A stretch of DNA of 44,372 nucleotides from Acidiferrobacteraceae bacterium (GCA_002724185.1 PBOB01000060.1:1-44372); one strand, 5' to 3'. Positions 25,512 to 34,746 are shown, counted from the stretch's first letter. Numbers and translations: made by a program. Notes: a model not told the origin generated them from the sequence alone.

Positions 25512-26522
25512 TCAGTTATTGTCGTCAATTACCGCAATTGCCTTTTTTGCCAGGGCGCTTGCCATGCTGCCAATTTTCTCGGCATTTGGGCTTGATGCTG
25601 TGCCATCAGCGAATCTTTTCATGACGCCTTGACAGATTGCTGATAATCGAAAGAAGCTGAAGCTCAGATAAAAAGGCCAGTGTTCAATTTGTTTTATCCC
25701 CCTTATTTTACAGTAATACTGCACTATTTCAGCTTCTTGGGGAATTCCCAGTTGTTCGCGATTTAAGCCGGAAAGTCCAGATATATGATCAGTCGGTTGC
25801 ATTCTGAGGCACATGCAGAAATATGCTAAGTCAGCTAGAGGATGACCCAGTGTCGAAAGCTCCCAGTCAATTATTGCTAATATTTTAGGTTTTCGTGTAT
25901 GAAAGATAATATTGTCAATTCGATAATCGCCATGGATCAAGCAACTATTGCCATCATCCGAAGGGATAAGTTCTGGAAGTTCTCGCATCAATCTATTTAC
26001 CTCAGGCATTACTTCATTTCCACCTTCTCTATATTGCCTACTCCACCGATGTATCTGACGCTCAAAATAATTGCCTAAATGACCATAATCAGATAGGCCA
26101 GTAGCTGCTATATCGATCCGATGAATTGCTGCTAGCGATTTGATCATAGTCCGATAAAGGTCTTGTCGCTCATCATTGGTTAAACCTGGAAGATGAGGTT
26201 GCCAAAGAATGCGCCCCGGCACATAACTCATCACATAAAACTCGTTACCAATGATTTTCTTGTCCTCGCAAAGAATATGAGGTAAAGCTACAGGGACTTG
26301 AGTGCCTGAGAGGGCTTCGAGGACTCGATATTCTCTATCTATCGCGTGCGCTGATTTTATCAGAGTGCCAGCTGGTTTCTGGCGAAGTACATATTCGCCA
26401 TTTGTGGCCTTTAAGTGGAATGTCGGATTAGATTGGCCACCTGGAAATTTTTCAATAGATTCTATGTGTCCGAAACCCTCTATATGTTTTGCAAGAAATC
26501 GCTCAAGAGAAGTTGTGTCCAC
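25512..26522 (-). CDS. Phosphotransferase family protein (APH fold, ACAD10/11 kinase-like)
   Basis: Protein-kinase-like small-molecule phosphotransferase, 336 residues. The catalytic loop reads HGDYRIDNIIF near residue 197 and the metal-binding segment is AIIDWELSTLGHPLADLA near 217. The N-lobe begins with FPGGQSNPTFHL near 24. Together these fit the APH family subgroup paired with acyl-CoA dehydrogenases. By analogy with animal ACAD10/11 it may phosphorylate a 4-hydroxyacyl-CoA so that the neighbouring dehydrogenase-family enzyme can process it; this is inference. It starts at an ATG at 26522 and is not expected to confer antibiotic resistance. Confidence 0.88.
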   Translation of the reverse strand: MDTTSLERFLAKHIEGFGHIESIEKFPGGQSNPTFHLKATNGEYVLRQKPAGTLIKSAHAIDREYRVLEALSGTQVPVALPHILCEDKKIIGNEFYVMSYVPGRILWQPHLPGLTNDERQDLYRTMIKSLAAIHRIDIAATGLSDYGHLGNYFERQIHRWSRQYREGGNEVMPEVNRLMRELPELIPSDDGNSCLIHGDYRIDNIIFHTRKPKILAIIDWELSTLGHPLADLAYFCMCLRMQPTDHISGLSGLNREQLGIPQEAEIVQYYCKIRGIKQIEHWPFYLSFSFFRLSAICQGVMKRFADGTASSPNAEKIGSMASALAKKAIAVIDDNN

Positions 26523-26592
26523 TGTAGAAACCTTTTAATCGCATAATACTCGTGCAAGTCTTTCTACATCGAGCTTAATGGAGATGCCAGTA

Positions 26593-27633
26593 CTAAGATA
26601 AGAACTCCGGTATCACTTCGCTAATAAAAAGCTCTAGAGATCGCTTCTGCTCTTTTAATCCTAGACCGAGACTAGCGTAATATGTGAATTGATCAACGCC
26701 CAGTTTGTCATACAACCTCATTTTTTCATTTACCTGATCCGGCGTTCCGAACATTAAATTTTGATGTAGCATGGTAGGGTCAAATTCTTTGCGATTCTCA
26801 AGGTCGGCTAGATCAATCATCGGCGGAAATCCATTCTCCACGCCACCGACGTTGTTAAAGAGTCCTTCAAATTGTGCTAGTTGTTTCATAACGGCCTGCA
26901 CAGGCATCATCCAATCGCTTTTATTAGCATAGACACACGTATGACGCATGGTTGCGAATATGGGGCGATTGTGGCCTGGATTGTCAGTAAGTGCAGTTTC
27001 AAGATTTCCAATATAGGTTTCAACTTCTGACATTGGTCTCGTCATAGGCCATGACAAAATGTTGCAGTTATGTTTGACTGCATAGTCGTAAGTAATCGGT
27101 GCGCGTGCTGCAATCCAGATAGGTGGGTGAGGTTTTTGTATTGGTTTGGGGACCGAAGTCGAGGTAGGGAAACTCCAGTACTCCCCGTCGTGCGCAGTGT
27201 CGCCTTGCCAAAGCGCTTTCACCACGGGTAGCATTTCCTGCATGTATTTCCATCCATCAGTTCTAGCAAGTCCGGGATGCATTCTGTCAAATTCTCTTTG
27301 GTATGCGCCAGAACCTATGCCGAATTCAAGACGCCCACCACTATAAAGGTCCACAAGAGCAGCTTCGCCCGCAACATTTATAGGATGCCAGTATGGAGCT
27401 ACAACTACAGCAGTCCCCAATCTGATTCTATTTGTATGTGCTGCCCACCAGGTAAGAATTTGAAATGGATTAGGGGCGATAGTCATTTCAAGTGCATGAT
27501 GCTCTGCAGCCCAAACAGTTTCAAAACCTCCTTCATCTGCCATTTGAACCATTTCAAGAGTGTGTCGAGTCACATCCTCCATTGCTATACCTGGATCGAT
27601 ACGTTCCATATTGATAGCTAGCTGAAATTTCAT
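26593..27633 (-). CDS. LLM-class flavin-dependent oxidoreductase
   Basis: Bacterial-luciferase-like TIM-barrel enzyme using reduced flavin, probably a monooxygenase. Typical features are ADEGGFETVWAAEHH near residue 33, TNRIRLGTAVVVAPYWHPI near 67, the segment YSGGRLEFGIGSGAY near 97, and KPHPPIWIAAR near 166. 346 residues. It differs clearly from RutA, F420-type and alkanesulfonate enzymes in its active-site segments, so the substrate is open; it needs a flavin reductase that is not in the window. It lies between the aldehyde dehydrogenase and the phosphotransferase-fold gene in one leftward series. Confidence 0.9.
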   Translation of the reverse strand: MKFQLAINMERIDPGIAMEDVTRHTLEMVQMADEGGFETVWAAEHHALEMTIAPNPFQILTWWAAHTNRIRLGTAVVVAPYWHPINVAGEAALVDLYSGGRLEFGIGSGAYQREFDRMHPGLARTDGWKYMQEMLPVVKALWQGDTAHDGEYWSFPTSTSVPKPIQKPHPPIWIAARAPITYDYAVKHNCNILSWPMTRPMSEVETYIGNLETALTDNPGHNRPIFATMRHTCVYANKSDWMMPVQAVMKQLAQFEGLFNNVGGVENGFPPMIDLADLENRKEFDPTMLHQNLMFGTPDQVNEKMRLYDKLGVDQFTYYASLGLGLKEQKRSLELFISEVIPEFLS

Positions 27634-27746
27634 TTTGATTTGTTTCGGTAAGTATATTTTCTAAAAAAAGTTAATTATTTCTAGCAAATCTAACAGCCAT
27701 CAGTACGTGTGTCATATGTATCTGTCTCCACACCTTTATCCAACAC

Positions 27747-29240
27747 TTATTGCATAACGAACGGATCCGAAATTGGATCCGACGATGTATTGAGCCACAC
27801 TGTTTTCGGGCGAGTGTAATCATAGATAGCTTGTAATCCAGACTCTCGACCATAACCACTGTCCTTATAGCCGCCAAAAGGTGCTAGTGGTGATACCATT
27901 CGGTATGAGTTTACCCAGACGATACCAGCCCGGACTGCTTTGGTGACTCGAAGGGCCCGCGCAATGTTAGCAGTGAACACCCCCGCTGCCAGACCAAATT
28001 GCGTGTCATTGGCCAAACGAATGGCTTCTGTTTCATCGCTGAAACGAATTACGCTCACGACAGGACCAAATAGTTCATTTCTTACTATATCCAGATCTTG
28101 ATTGGGGCAGGAAATAATTGTCGGCTCATAATACCAGCCACTACTAAATTCTGCTGGTGATTGTCCTCCATATAGCAGGTGAGCCCCATTTGACACTGCA
28201 TTATCGACTGCATTTCCAATGAACTTTAGCTGATCTAGAGTCGCAAGTGGTCCCATCTGGCTTTCCTCTTGAAGAGGATCCCCAATTCTTATTTGCGCTG
28301 CTCGTGCTACAATTTCTTTAAGGATAGCATCATGAATGCTTTCATGTAGCAGTAACCGCGATGCCGCTACACAGCTTTGCCCGCTCGCACTAAATATACT
28401 TAACAGCACTCCGTTAACAGCATTTTCTATATCTGCATCTTCGAATACGATCAGAGGCGACTTTCCACCCAGTTCGAGCGACACCTCAGCAAAATTATTA
28501 GCTGAATTTCTAATAATATGTCGCGCTGTTTCAGGCCCACCAGTAAAACTTATGCGATCGACAAGGGGATGACTGGTCAGCGCTTTACCACAAGAATCCC
28601 CCAATCCCGTGACAATATTAATCACACCAGGTGGAAAACCCGCTTCTTCAAAAACACGCGCAAATTCCAGCATTGGAGCTGAGGCATGCTCAGATGCTTT
28701 TAGCACTACTGTATTACCGGCTGCTAGTGCAGGACCGATCTTGACAGCGACCAGAAAAAGCTGCGAGTTCCATGGAACGACGGCTGCTACTACGCCTAAT
28801 GGTTCGCGAATAGTCATAGCCCACATGTTGGGTTTATCAATAGGCAGTGTTTCTCCATGTACCTTATCGGCTAGTCCAGCATAGTAATGAAAAAAATCCG
28901 AAATATAGCGAGCTTGCCAACGGGTTTCTTTGAATAATTTCCCTGTATCAACAGTTTCTGCATGGCCCAATTGTTCAGAGTGAGTCTCGAGGATCTCAGC
29001 TAGCCTCCGTAGCAATTTTCCTCGATCTGTCGCGGACATCCGAGACCAGGGACCGTCGGTATATGCCTGGTGTGCCGCTTGTACCGCGCGATCAACATCA
29101 TTCTCATCAGCAGCTGGTATAGTGGCCCAAGAATTTCCAGTGGCAGGATTGAAACTGTCAAAAGTCTTGCCGCTGCCTGCAGGAGACCATTCCCCGTTTA
29201 TGTACATCTGATATGATTGAAGTTCAGACATAATTGCCAT
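27747..29240 (-). CDS. NAD(P)-dependent aldehyde dehydrogenase
   Basis: Oxidises an aldehyde to its acid. The catalytic site is complete: the oxyanion Asn in VPWN near residue 158, the general base Glu in LELGGKSP near 257, and the nucleophilic Cys in SASGQSC near 291. The cofactor segment is FTGGPETARHI and the C-terminal hinge is EL.FGPV. 497 residues, normal for the family. The pattern suits short-chain hydroxy-, amino- or semialdehyde substrates. RidA upstream and a luciferase-like oxygenase downstream suggest it handles an intermediate of a nitrogen-containing compound. A GAATTG-rich leader without a strong Shine-Dalgarno sequence precedes it; the internal Met at position 4 is an alternative start. 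Confidence 0.93.
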   Translation of the reverse strand: MAIMSELQSYQMYINGEWSPAGSGKTFDSFNPATGNSWATIPAADENDVDRAVQAAHQAYTDGPWSRMSATDRGKLLRRLAEILETHSEQLGHAETVDTGKLFKETRWQARYISDFFHYYAGLADKVHGETLPIDKPNMWAMTIREPLGVVAAVVPWNSQLFLVAVKIGPALAAGNTVVLKASEHASAPMLEFARVFEEAGFPPGVINIVTGLGDSCGKALTSHPLVDRISFTGGPETARHIIRNSANNFAEVSLELGGKSPLIVFEDADIENAVNGVLLSIFSASGQSCVAASRLLLHESIHDAILKEIVARAAQIRIGDPLQEESQMGPLATLDQLKFIGNAVDNAVSNGAHLLYGGQSPAEFSSGWYYEPTIISCPNQDLDIVRNELFGPVVSVIRFSDETEAIRLANDTQFGLAAGVFTANIARALRVTKAVRAGIVWVNSYRMVSPLAPFGGYKDSGYGRESGLQAIYDYTRPKTVWLNTSSDPISDPFVMQ

Positions 29241-29308
29241 CCTTTATGCATCCTAAAGTATCTTTTTCTCCGAGAGAGGAGAACTCAATAATAATTGGTA
29301 AACATTTG

Positions 29309-29701
29309 TCATAGTGGTCTATATGCTACGCATTCTATCTCGACTAGGATATCCACTAGAAAGTCGCTAATAAGTGCTGATCTGGCAGGAGGTCCGTCAG
29401 GAAAATACGATCCATATATCTCATTAAAACCTGGAAAGTCTTGCCGACGTTTAAGCCAAACAGTGGATTTAACAACATCAGCATATGTGCAACCTGATTC
29501 ACGCAGGGTTTCCCCAATTTCTTCAAGGCATGCTTGAGTTTGCTCTTCTATCGAGCCGGTGGTCATAAGATTGCCATTCTGCATTGGGATCTGGCCAGTA
29601 AGAAATACAAAATCACCGGCTCGAATTGCTTTAGAGAGCGATAGCTGGCGTCCGTCAACTACAAGAGATCCACCAATAACTTCTTTCTGTTCTTTTGACA
29701 C
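29309..29701 (-). CDS. RidA/YjgF family protein
   Basis: 130-residue trimeric protein of the RidA superfamily, which hydrolyses reactive enamines and imines or deaminates pathway intermediates such as 2-aminomuconate. Visible marks are LSKAIRAGDFVFLTGQIPM near residue 22, QACLEEIGETLRESGCTYADVVKSTVWL near 52 and the C-terminal VDILVEIECVA, where the substrate-binding Arg of archetypal RidA is not obvious. It is the first gene of the leftward catabolic series, 68 bases before the aldehyde dehydrogenase, and divergent from the hydrolase. Confidence 0.9.
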   Translation of the reverse strand: MSKEQKEVIGGSLVVDGRQLSLSKAIRAGDFVFLTGQIPMQNGNLMTTGSIEEQTQACLEEIGETLRESGCTYADVVKSTVWLKRRQDFPGFNEIYGSYFPDGPPARSALISDFLVDILVEIECVAYRPL

Positions 29702-29847
29702 TATATCTCTCCAATTCAGGATAAACTTGCATTAACGGTAACATGCACGGATCCTATTTGTGGCGATGAGTATAGCCTTTACGCAGCCGAAACGAGCCGA
29801 GATTTCATCTAGAGTTAACTTTAGGTCGCTTATGATGTGGAATTGCA

Positions 29848-30639
29848 ATGTTTCAGAATAGGGGGCCAGATGGTACCTGGTATGAGGTTTGCGGCAACCT
29901 CGAAGGCTCGCCGATTGTTTTTTGTCACGGAGTTGGTCTTGATCTTCACATGTGGGATGAGCAAATTCCTGCGCTGGCGGGGCATTTCCCGTTGATTCGT
30001 TACGATTTAATTGGTCATGGCGAGACTCCGGCAAAACCTGATACCTCATCACTCCGAATATTTACGGAGCAGCTTCTAACGCTGGTGAGGCATCTAAATC
30101 TTGGTCCGATAAATCTAGTTGGGTTGTCAATGGGTGGTGTTATAGCCCAGCAATTTGTGGCGGAGTACCCGCAGCTCGTAAATAGACTCGTGTTAATGAA
30201 TACTGTCTATAAACGTACAGAAGTCGAGTTGGCGGGTGTACGATCACGACTCCAACTTACTGCCAATAAGGGTCTTGTGCCGATTGCTGATGCTGCTATC
30301 ACCCGATGGTTTGATGAAGACTTTAGGGAGCAGCATCCGATGGTGGTTAACAAAATACACAAGAGACTCGTAAGTAACGATTTTGAGGGCTATCTAAACG
30401 CTTATCGCGTATTTGTTAATTGCGACGCTGAGATTAATTCGGCTCTCAGGGGCGTGGATTGCCCAACGCTCATTATCACGGGTGGTCGGGATACAGGATC
30501 AACAGCAACCATGGCCTTTCGTATGGCTGCTGATCTTCATGATGCTCGAGTTGTTGTCTTTGACGAGCTCCATCATCTGAGTGCTGTTGAGAGCCCAAGT
30601 CAAGTTAATAGCGAGCTTCTCTCTTTTCTCATGGAGTGA
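29848..30639 (+). CDS. Alpha/beta hydrolase
   Basis: Cytoplasmic 263-residue alpha/beta-hydrolase-fold enzyme resembling 3-oxoadipate enol-lactonase and RutD-like proteins. The oxyanion loop is FCHGVGLDLHMW near residue 26, the nucleophile elbow GLSMGG near 92, the acid D in GGRDTGS near 212 and the catalytic His in LHHLSAVE near 240. It could open a lactone or lactam ring or cleave an ester. It is divergent from ridA across 146 bases, suggesting shared regulation of both sides, and is followed by the molybdopterin enzyme on the same strand. Confidence 0.9.
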   Translation: MFQNRGPDGTWYEVCGNLEGSPIVFCHGVGLDLHMWDEQIPALAGHFPLIRYDLIGHGETPAKPDTSSLRIFTEQLLTLVRHLNLGPINLVGLSMGGVIAQQFVAEYPQLVNRLVLMNTVYKRTEVELAGVRSRLQLTANKGLVPIADAAITRWFDEDFREQHPMVVNKIHKRLVSNDFEGYLNAYRVFVNCDAEINSALRGVDCPTLIITGGRDTGSTATMAFRMAADLHDARVVVFDELHHLSAVESPSQVNSELLSFLME

Positions 30640-30682
30640 TTACGATTGTCCGGAGCGCATACTTAAACCCTAGACTGGTATC

Positions 30683-30696
30683 ATTGTATGTACAAT
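30683..30696. promoter_or_regulatory. Operator-like dyad ATTGTA-TG-TACAAT
   Basis: A perfect 14-base inverted repeat with two central bases lies between the hydrolase and the molybdopterin oxidoreductase. The half-site resembles the TTGT..ACAA pattern bound by some GntR-family regulators. No GntR gene is present here, and the promoter elements around it are weak. Confidence 0.4.
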
Positions 30697-30787
30697 CCCC
30701 CTATATTTGTTGATCCCCATTAGATTGTTTAGCCAACAACTTATAGAGGATAGTGTGTGAGATCTTTGTTATGGAGCGAACGAAATA

Positions 30788-32851
30788 TTGAGACATACTA
30801 GTGCTTGTCCGCATGATTGCCCGTCAACATGTGCGTTGGATATTGAGCGAATCGATGCTCGGCACATCGGCAGTGTACGGGGCGCGAAGGATAACACTTA
30901 TACCGCCGGAGTTATTTGTAGCAAGGTAGCGCGTTATCGGGAGCGTATCCATCATGCCGATCGCTTAACTCAACCACTGTGGCGCCGAGGGCCCAAGGGG
31001 TCTAGAGATTTTGTCTCAATAAGCTGGGATGACGCACTTGATGAGGTAGCTGAAGCGCTACTCCGGGTAGAGCGGGAATATGGCTCCGAGAGCATATGGC
31101 CATACTTCTACGCAGGGACGATGGGTCGCATTATGCGAGATGGGATCCATAGGCTCCGTAATTCTAAAAAATACTCTGGTCAGCATTCGACTATATGCGT
31201 AACTTCGGCATGGAATGGTTTCATAGCGGGTACCGGCCGTCTGGCAGGTGTTGATCCTCGAGAGATGTCATCTTCGGATATGGTTGTAATTTGGGGAACA
31301 AACGCTTCAAGTACTCAAGTAAACGTAATGACGCATGCCCTTGAAGCTAGACGCCAGAGGTCTGCAAAGATAGTTGTGATAGACACTTATAAAAATGCTA
31401 CTGCAAAACAAAGCGATTTATTTTTATGCGTTCGACCTGGGACAGATGGTGCACTAGCATGTGGCGTTATGAATATCTTGTTTCGTGATGGTTATGCGGA
31501 TTGGGATTATTTAAAGAGATATACCGATGTTCCGGAAGAATTTGCTCAGCATATCGAGACACGAACCCCCGTTTGGGCCGAATCAATCAGTGGTGTTCCA
31601 GTATCTTTGATTGAAGAATTTGCACATTTGATTGGAAATACACCTCGTACATTTTTCCGCCTTGGCTATGGATTTTCCCGACAACGCAACGGAGCCGTTA
31701 ATATGCATGCAGCTTTGTGCATCCCAACAATTACTGGAGCATGGCGCTACAAGGGAGGGGGCGCATTTCACAATAATGGTGCTATTTATCACTGGAATCA
31801 AATGATGATAGAGGGCCTGGATGTTTTGGATTCCAGTATTCGAGTTTTAGACCAGTCACGGATTGGTGAGATCCTCACTGGTAAGCCCGATGCGCTTCAT
31901 AACGGTCCACCCGTTATGGCGTTGTTGATACAGAATACAAATCCGATGGTAGTCGCTCCTGATCTTAATCTTGTACATCGTGGTTTTGCCCGTGATGATC
32001 TTTTTGTTTGTGTGCATGAGCAATTTATGACCGAAACAGCTGAAATGGCAGATATCGTGCTGCCTGCTACTATGTTTCTCGAGCATGATGACATCTATCA
32101 AGGTGGCGGTCATCAGCATATTATTTTTGGTCCAAAGATTATTGAGCCGCCTGGTCAGTGCAGATCAAACCATCAAGTTGTTTGTGAATTAGCAAAGCGT
32201 CTTGGCGCATCACATCAAGGGTTTGAAATGACGCCTCGTCAGCTTATTGATTGGACCTTGCGAGAGTCGGGTTGGGGCACACTTGATGCGCTCGAGCAGA
32301 AGCGCTGGATCGATTGCCAGCCATCATTTGACGATTCACATTATATTGGGGGGTTTGCGCACGAAGATGGTAAATTTCATCTTGCTCCAAGCTGGTGGTT
32401 AGTAGAGCCAGCAGGATTTGTTCCTTCAGAATTACGCCCACCTCGATTCCCAGATCACTGGCCAGTTATCGAAGAAGCTACTCCGGATATGCCCTTTAGG
32501 TTGGTGACGGCACCAGCACGCCACTATCTAAACTCCACATTTAATGAGACACCAACCTCTGTGCGACGTGAGGGTCAACCGACAATCATGATACATCCGA
32601 TGGATGCAACAGAGTTAGGAATATGTGACGGTCAAATAGCATCTATAGGAAATAAACGAGGCGCTATTCGTATTCATGCTAAGTATTTTAAAGGACTTCT
32701 ACGAGGTGTTGTCATTATTGAGAGTATTTGGCCGAATTCAGCGTTTATTGACGGCAAGGGTGTTAATTTTCTGACTGGAGCTGACCCTGTAGCGCCAGTA
32801 GGGGGTGCCGCATTTCATGATAATCGAATTTGGATTAGGGCTAAGAATTAG
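30788..32851 (+). CDS. Molybdopterin-dependent oxidoreductase, DMSO-reductase superfamily
   Basis: Large catalytic subunit (687 residues) with bis-molybdopterin guanine dinucleotide. The N-terminal [4Fe-4S] ligands are C7, C11, C15 and C44 in the spacing CPHDCPSTC..ICSK. Pterin-binding segments include VVIWGTNASST near residue 175, LIQNTNPMVVAPD near 380 and the C-terminal aspartate-decarboxylase-like domain from about 575. There is no twin-arginine signal, so it is cytoplasmic. No separate electron-transfer or membrane subunit follows. Its relatives are annotated as formate-dehydrogenase-like or biotin-sulfoxide-reductase-like; the substrate is unknown. It starts with TTG at 30788, with GGAG about ten bases upstream. 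moaA, 16 kb away, would support its cofactor. Confidence 0.9.
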   Translation: MRHTSACPHDCPSTCALDIERIDARHIGSVRGAKDNTYTAGVICSKVARYRERIHHADRLTQPLWRRGPKGSRDFVSISWDDALDEVAEALLRVEREYGSESIWPYFYAGTMGRIMRDGIHRLRNSKKYSGQHSTICVTSAWNGFIAGTGRLAGVDPREMSSSDMVVIWGTNASSTQVNVMTHALEARRQRSAKIVVIDTYKNATAKQSDLFLCVRPGTDGALACGVMNILFRDGYADWDYLKRYTDVPEEFAQHIETRTPVWAESISGVPVSLIEEFAHLIGNTPRTFFRLGYGFSRQRNGAVNMHAALCIPTITGAWRYKGGGAFHNNGAIYHWNQMMIEGLDVLDSSIRVLDQSRIGEILTGKPDALHNGPPVMALLIQNTNPMVVAPDLNLVHRGFARDDLFVCVHEQFMTETAEMADIVLPATMFLEHDDIYQGGGHQHIIFGPKIIEPPGQCRSNHQVVCELAKRLGASHQGFEMTPRQLIDWTLRESGWGTLDALEQKRWIDCQPSFDDSHYIGGFAHEDGKFHLAPSWWLVEPAGFVPSELRPPRFPDHWPVIEEATPDMPFRLVTAPARHYLNSTFNETPTSVRREGQPTIMIHPMDATELGICDGQIASIGNKRGAIRIHAKYFKGLLRGVVIIESIWPNSAFIDGKGVNFLTGADPVAPVGGAAFHDNRIWIRAKN

Positions 32852-32911
32852 TCACCTCTTCCTTTATTAACGATATTTGCGTTGCGGTTACTTCTCTTTA
32901 AGCGACTAACT

Positions 32912-33436
32912 ATGACCCGATCATACTTTGCCATTCTAGTCATGTTAGTTAGTTGCACGACGGTTGCTTATGACAAAGAAGATCTCCAACAATTCATTCA
33001 AACAAATAGATGCGTAGGGTGTGATCTTTCGGGAGTCGATCTATCAAATAAGAATCTTCAAGGTGCTAATCTTAGTGGAGCAAACTTATCTAACGCAAGT
33101 TTCATGTGGTCTCGATTGATCGGAGTTGACTTAAGGTTTTCGCAGTTGCGCGACGCAGATTTTAGAAACGCAACAATCAGCGGGGACATTTATCTATTGG
33201 GTTTTTATGATGGGAGGACAGATTTCCGCAGCGCAGATTTACGGGGCGCAGACTTTACTAATGCTGTGTTTCGCAATGTCCGCATAGATGGAGCAATTAT
33301 AGATGAGACAACTATTTTGCCAAAAGATTATCCGGATGAGAGTCAGGTTGCTATGCCATACGAGCTTCTCGAAACATTCGAAATTCGCACCAGCTGTCCT
33401 AGCGGAACAAAGCAAACGTATCGAGGTTGTGAGTAA
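32912..33436 (+). CDS. Exported pentapeptide-repeat protein
   Basis: Small protein with an N-terminal export signal and a right-handed quadrilateral beta-helix of pentapeptide repeats. From the ATG at 32912 the first ~18 residues are hydrophobic and end in MLVSC, which fits a lipobox, so it may be a lipoprotein; ordinary signal-peptide cleavage is also possible. RCVGCDLSGVDLSNKNLQGA opens the repeats (A(D/N)LXX pattern), which are interrupted near GFYDGRT and resume at DFRSADLRGADF. The C-terminus has two Cys that may pair. The upstream TTG at 32882 would add ten residues before the signal. Function unknown; no immunity or partner gene is evident. Confidence 0.8.
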   Translation: MTRSYFAILVMLVSCTTVAYDKEDLQQFIQTNRCVGCDLSGVDLSNKNLQGANLSGANLSNASFMWSRLIGVDLRFSQLRDADFRNATISGDIYLLGFYDGRTDFRSADLRGADFTNAVFRNVRIDGAIIDETTILPKDYPDESQVAMPYELLETFEIRTSCPSGTKQTYRGCE

Positions 33437-33672
33437 ATGAACATCCCATTGTCCACTGTATCGTCAGATGCTGCTCGTCGTGACTTTGATGTCTGCAGAA
33501 TATCGTGGGAAATACTAGCAAATTAAGCAGTTTCCGCGAAGGCTGCTGTACAGTACCGCCACATGTCTACTATAGTAAACATGTGGTCTAAATAGATATG
33601 ATGCAACTTTTATCTGGGTATATTAATTTGCCCTGTGAACCTTGCAACCTAATGTTATTGTGGAGGAACATA
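33437..33672. promoter_or_regulatory. Control region of the B12-mutase operon with a 28-bp dyad
   Basis: At 33559-33586 lies an almost perfect 28-base inverted repeat: CCACATGT, C, TACTA, then TAGTA, A, ACATGTGG, with a single mismatch pair. Its centre contains TATAGT (33571-33576), a possible -10 element, with TGTACA 18 bases upstream as a weak -35. Directly before it, GCTGTACAGTA occurs at 33545-33555; this 11-mer recurs at 41873-41883 between the transporter and oxygenase genes. The layout suggests an activator or repressor site plus a second, stronger operator. Confidence 0.6.
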
Positions 33673-34746
33673 ATGAAACGAGTAAGACGTGTACGTACGT
33701 TGCTTTTTGCAGCTTGCGCTGTACTAGGAGGATTAATCAGCTTTGCTTCTACTGGATATGCTGCCGGTAAAGTGAACCTGCTAACATGGGAAGGTTATGC
33801 TGACGATAGTTTTGTGAGTATTTTCGAGGACAAGACTGGTTGTGAGCTAACCAAGACTTATGTTGGTTCGAATGATGAAATTGTAGCTAAGATGGCAGCA
33901 GGAGATCGCAACTATGATGTGATTTCTCCGGCGGTCAATTACAGTCAAATGATTGTTGATATGGGCGCTTTAGAGGCGTTATCAGCAGATCGATTAGCAC
34001 ACTTTTCAGAGACCTTCGAGTCGTTTAGAAATCATCCAGGCGTGCAGAGAGATGGAAAGATTTACGCGGTGCCAATGGCGTGGGGTGCGATTCCACTAAT
34101 GTATAGGACTGATAAGTTTGATACCCCACCAACTTCCGCAACCGTACTTTGGGATCCTGCTCTTAAGGGTAAGATTGCAATTCAAGATGTAAGTATGAGT
34201 ATCTATATCGCAGCAAGGGTGTTGTGGGGAGCAGATAAAGATGTATACAACCTCACTGATGATGAATTAGCACAAGTTAAAGAGAAACTTTTGGAGCAAA
34301 AAGCACTTGTTAGAGATTATTGGTCGTCTGCTGGTGAGTTAGTAGACCTCTATGCAAAAGGCGAAGTTTGGGTCTCTGAGACCTGGGGCGGATATCAAGT
34401 CGGCATGCTTCTAGAGCAAGGCATACCAGTGGCCGAGGTCATCCCAGTCGAGAAGGCCGATGGCTGGCAAGATGTGTGGAATATCGTTAAGGGAACTCCA
34501 AATCTTGATTGCGCCTATGAGTGGATAAATTTTATGTCGGGCCCCGAAGGCCAGTGTGGCATGGTCAAGGTTGCAGGCTATTCCCCAGCCAATCCAGTGG
34601 CAGTTGCAGATTGCTTAACCGCGGAGGAGCGTGAGTACCATCATTTAGATGATAGTTCCTATACGCAGGGCCTAGATTTTTGGAAGTTACCACCAGAGGT
34701 AGATAAATACGTTGACCTTTGGAATGCTGTTAAGGCTGCGAATTAG
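33673..34746 (+). CDS. ABC transporter substrate-binding protein, spermidine/putrescine (PotD) type
   Basis: Periplasmic binding protein that delivers a solute to the transporter encoded at 38.9-41.8 kb. The chosen ATG has GGAGG six bases upstream and starts a clear signal peptide (MKRVRRVRTLLFAACAVLGG, cleavage near TGYAA). The mature part opens with VNLLTWEGYADDSFVSIFE and continues with YVGSNDEIVAKMAAGDRNYDV and a YWSSAGELVDLYAKGEV segment, as in PotD/PotF-like proteins. Four or more Cys occur in the mature chain, which is more than usual. Ligand not predictable: the family binds polyamines, but also many amino-acid-like compounds. A hairpin follows the gene. Confidence 0.92.
   Translation: MKRVRRVRTLLFAACAVLGGLISFASTGYAAGKVNLLTWEGYADDSFVSIFEDKTGCELTKTYVGSNDEIVAKMAAGDRNYDVISPAVNYSQMIVDMGALEALSADRLAHFSETFESFRNHPGVQRDGKIYAVPMAWGAIPLMYRTDKFDTPPTSATVLWDPALKGKIAIQDVSMSIYIAARVLWGADKDVYNLTDDELAQVKEKLLEQKALVRDYWSSAGELVDLYAKGEVWVSETWGGYQVGMLLEQGIPVAEVIPVEKADGWQDVWNIVKGTPNLDCAYEWINFMSGPEGQCGMVKVAGYSPANPVAVADCLTAEEREYHHLDDSSYTQGLDFWKLPPEVDKYVDLWNAVKAAN

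Noticed and set aside
25512-26522. Aminoglycoside resistance kinase
   Set aside because: It has the APH fold, but its sequence pattern and its place beside an acyl-CoA dehydrogenase match the ACAD10/11-type group, not resistance enzymes.
26593-30639. A rut-type pyrimidine degradation operon
   Set aside because: The luciferase-like enzyme does not resemble RutA, and RutB, RutF and RutG equivalents are absent; only general enzyme classes coincide.
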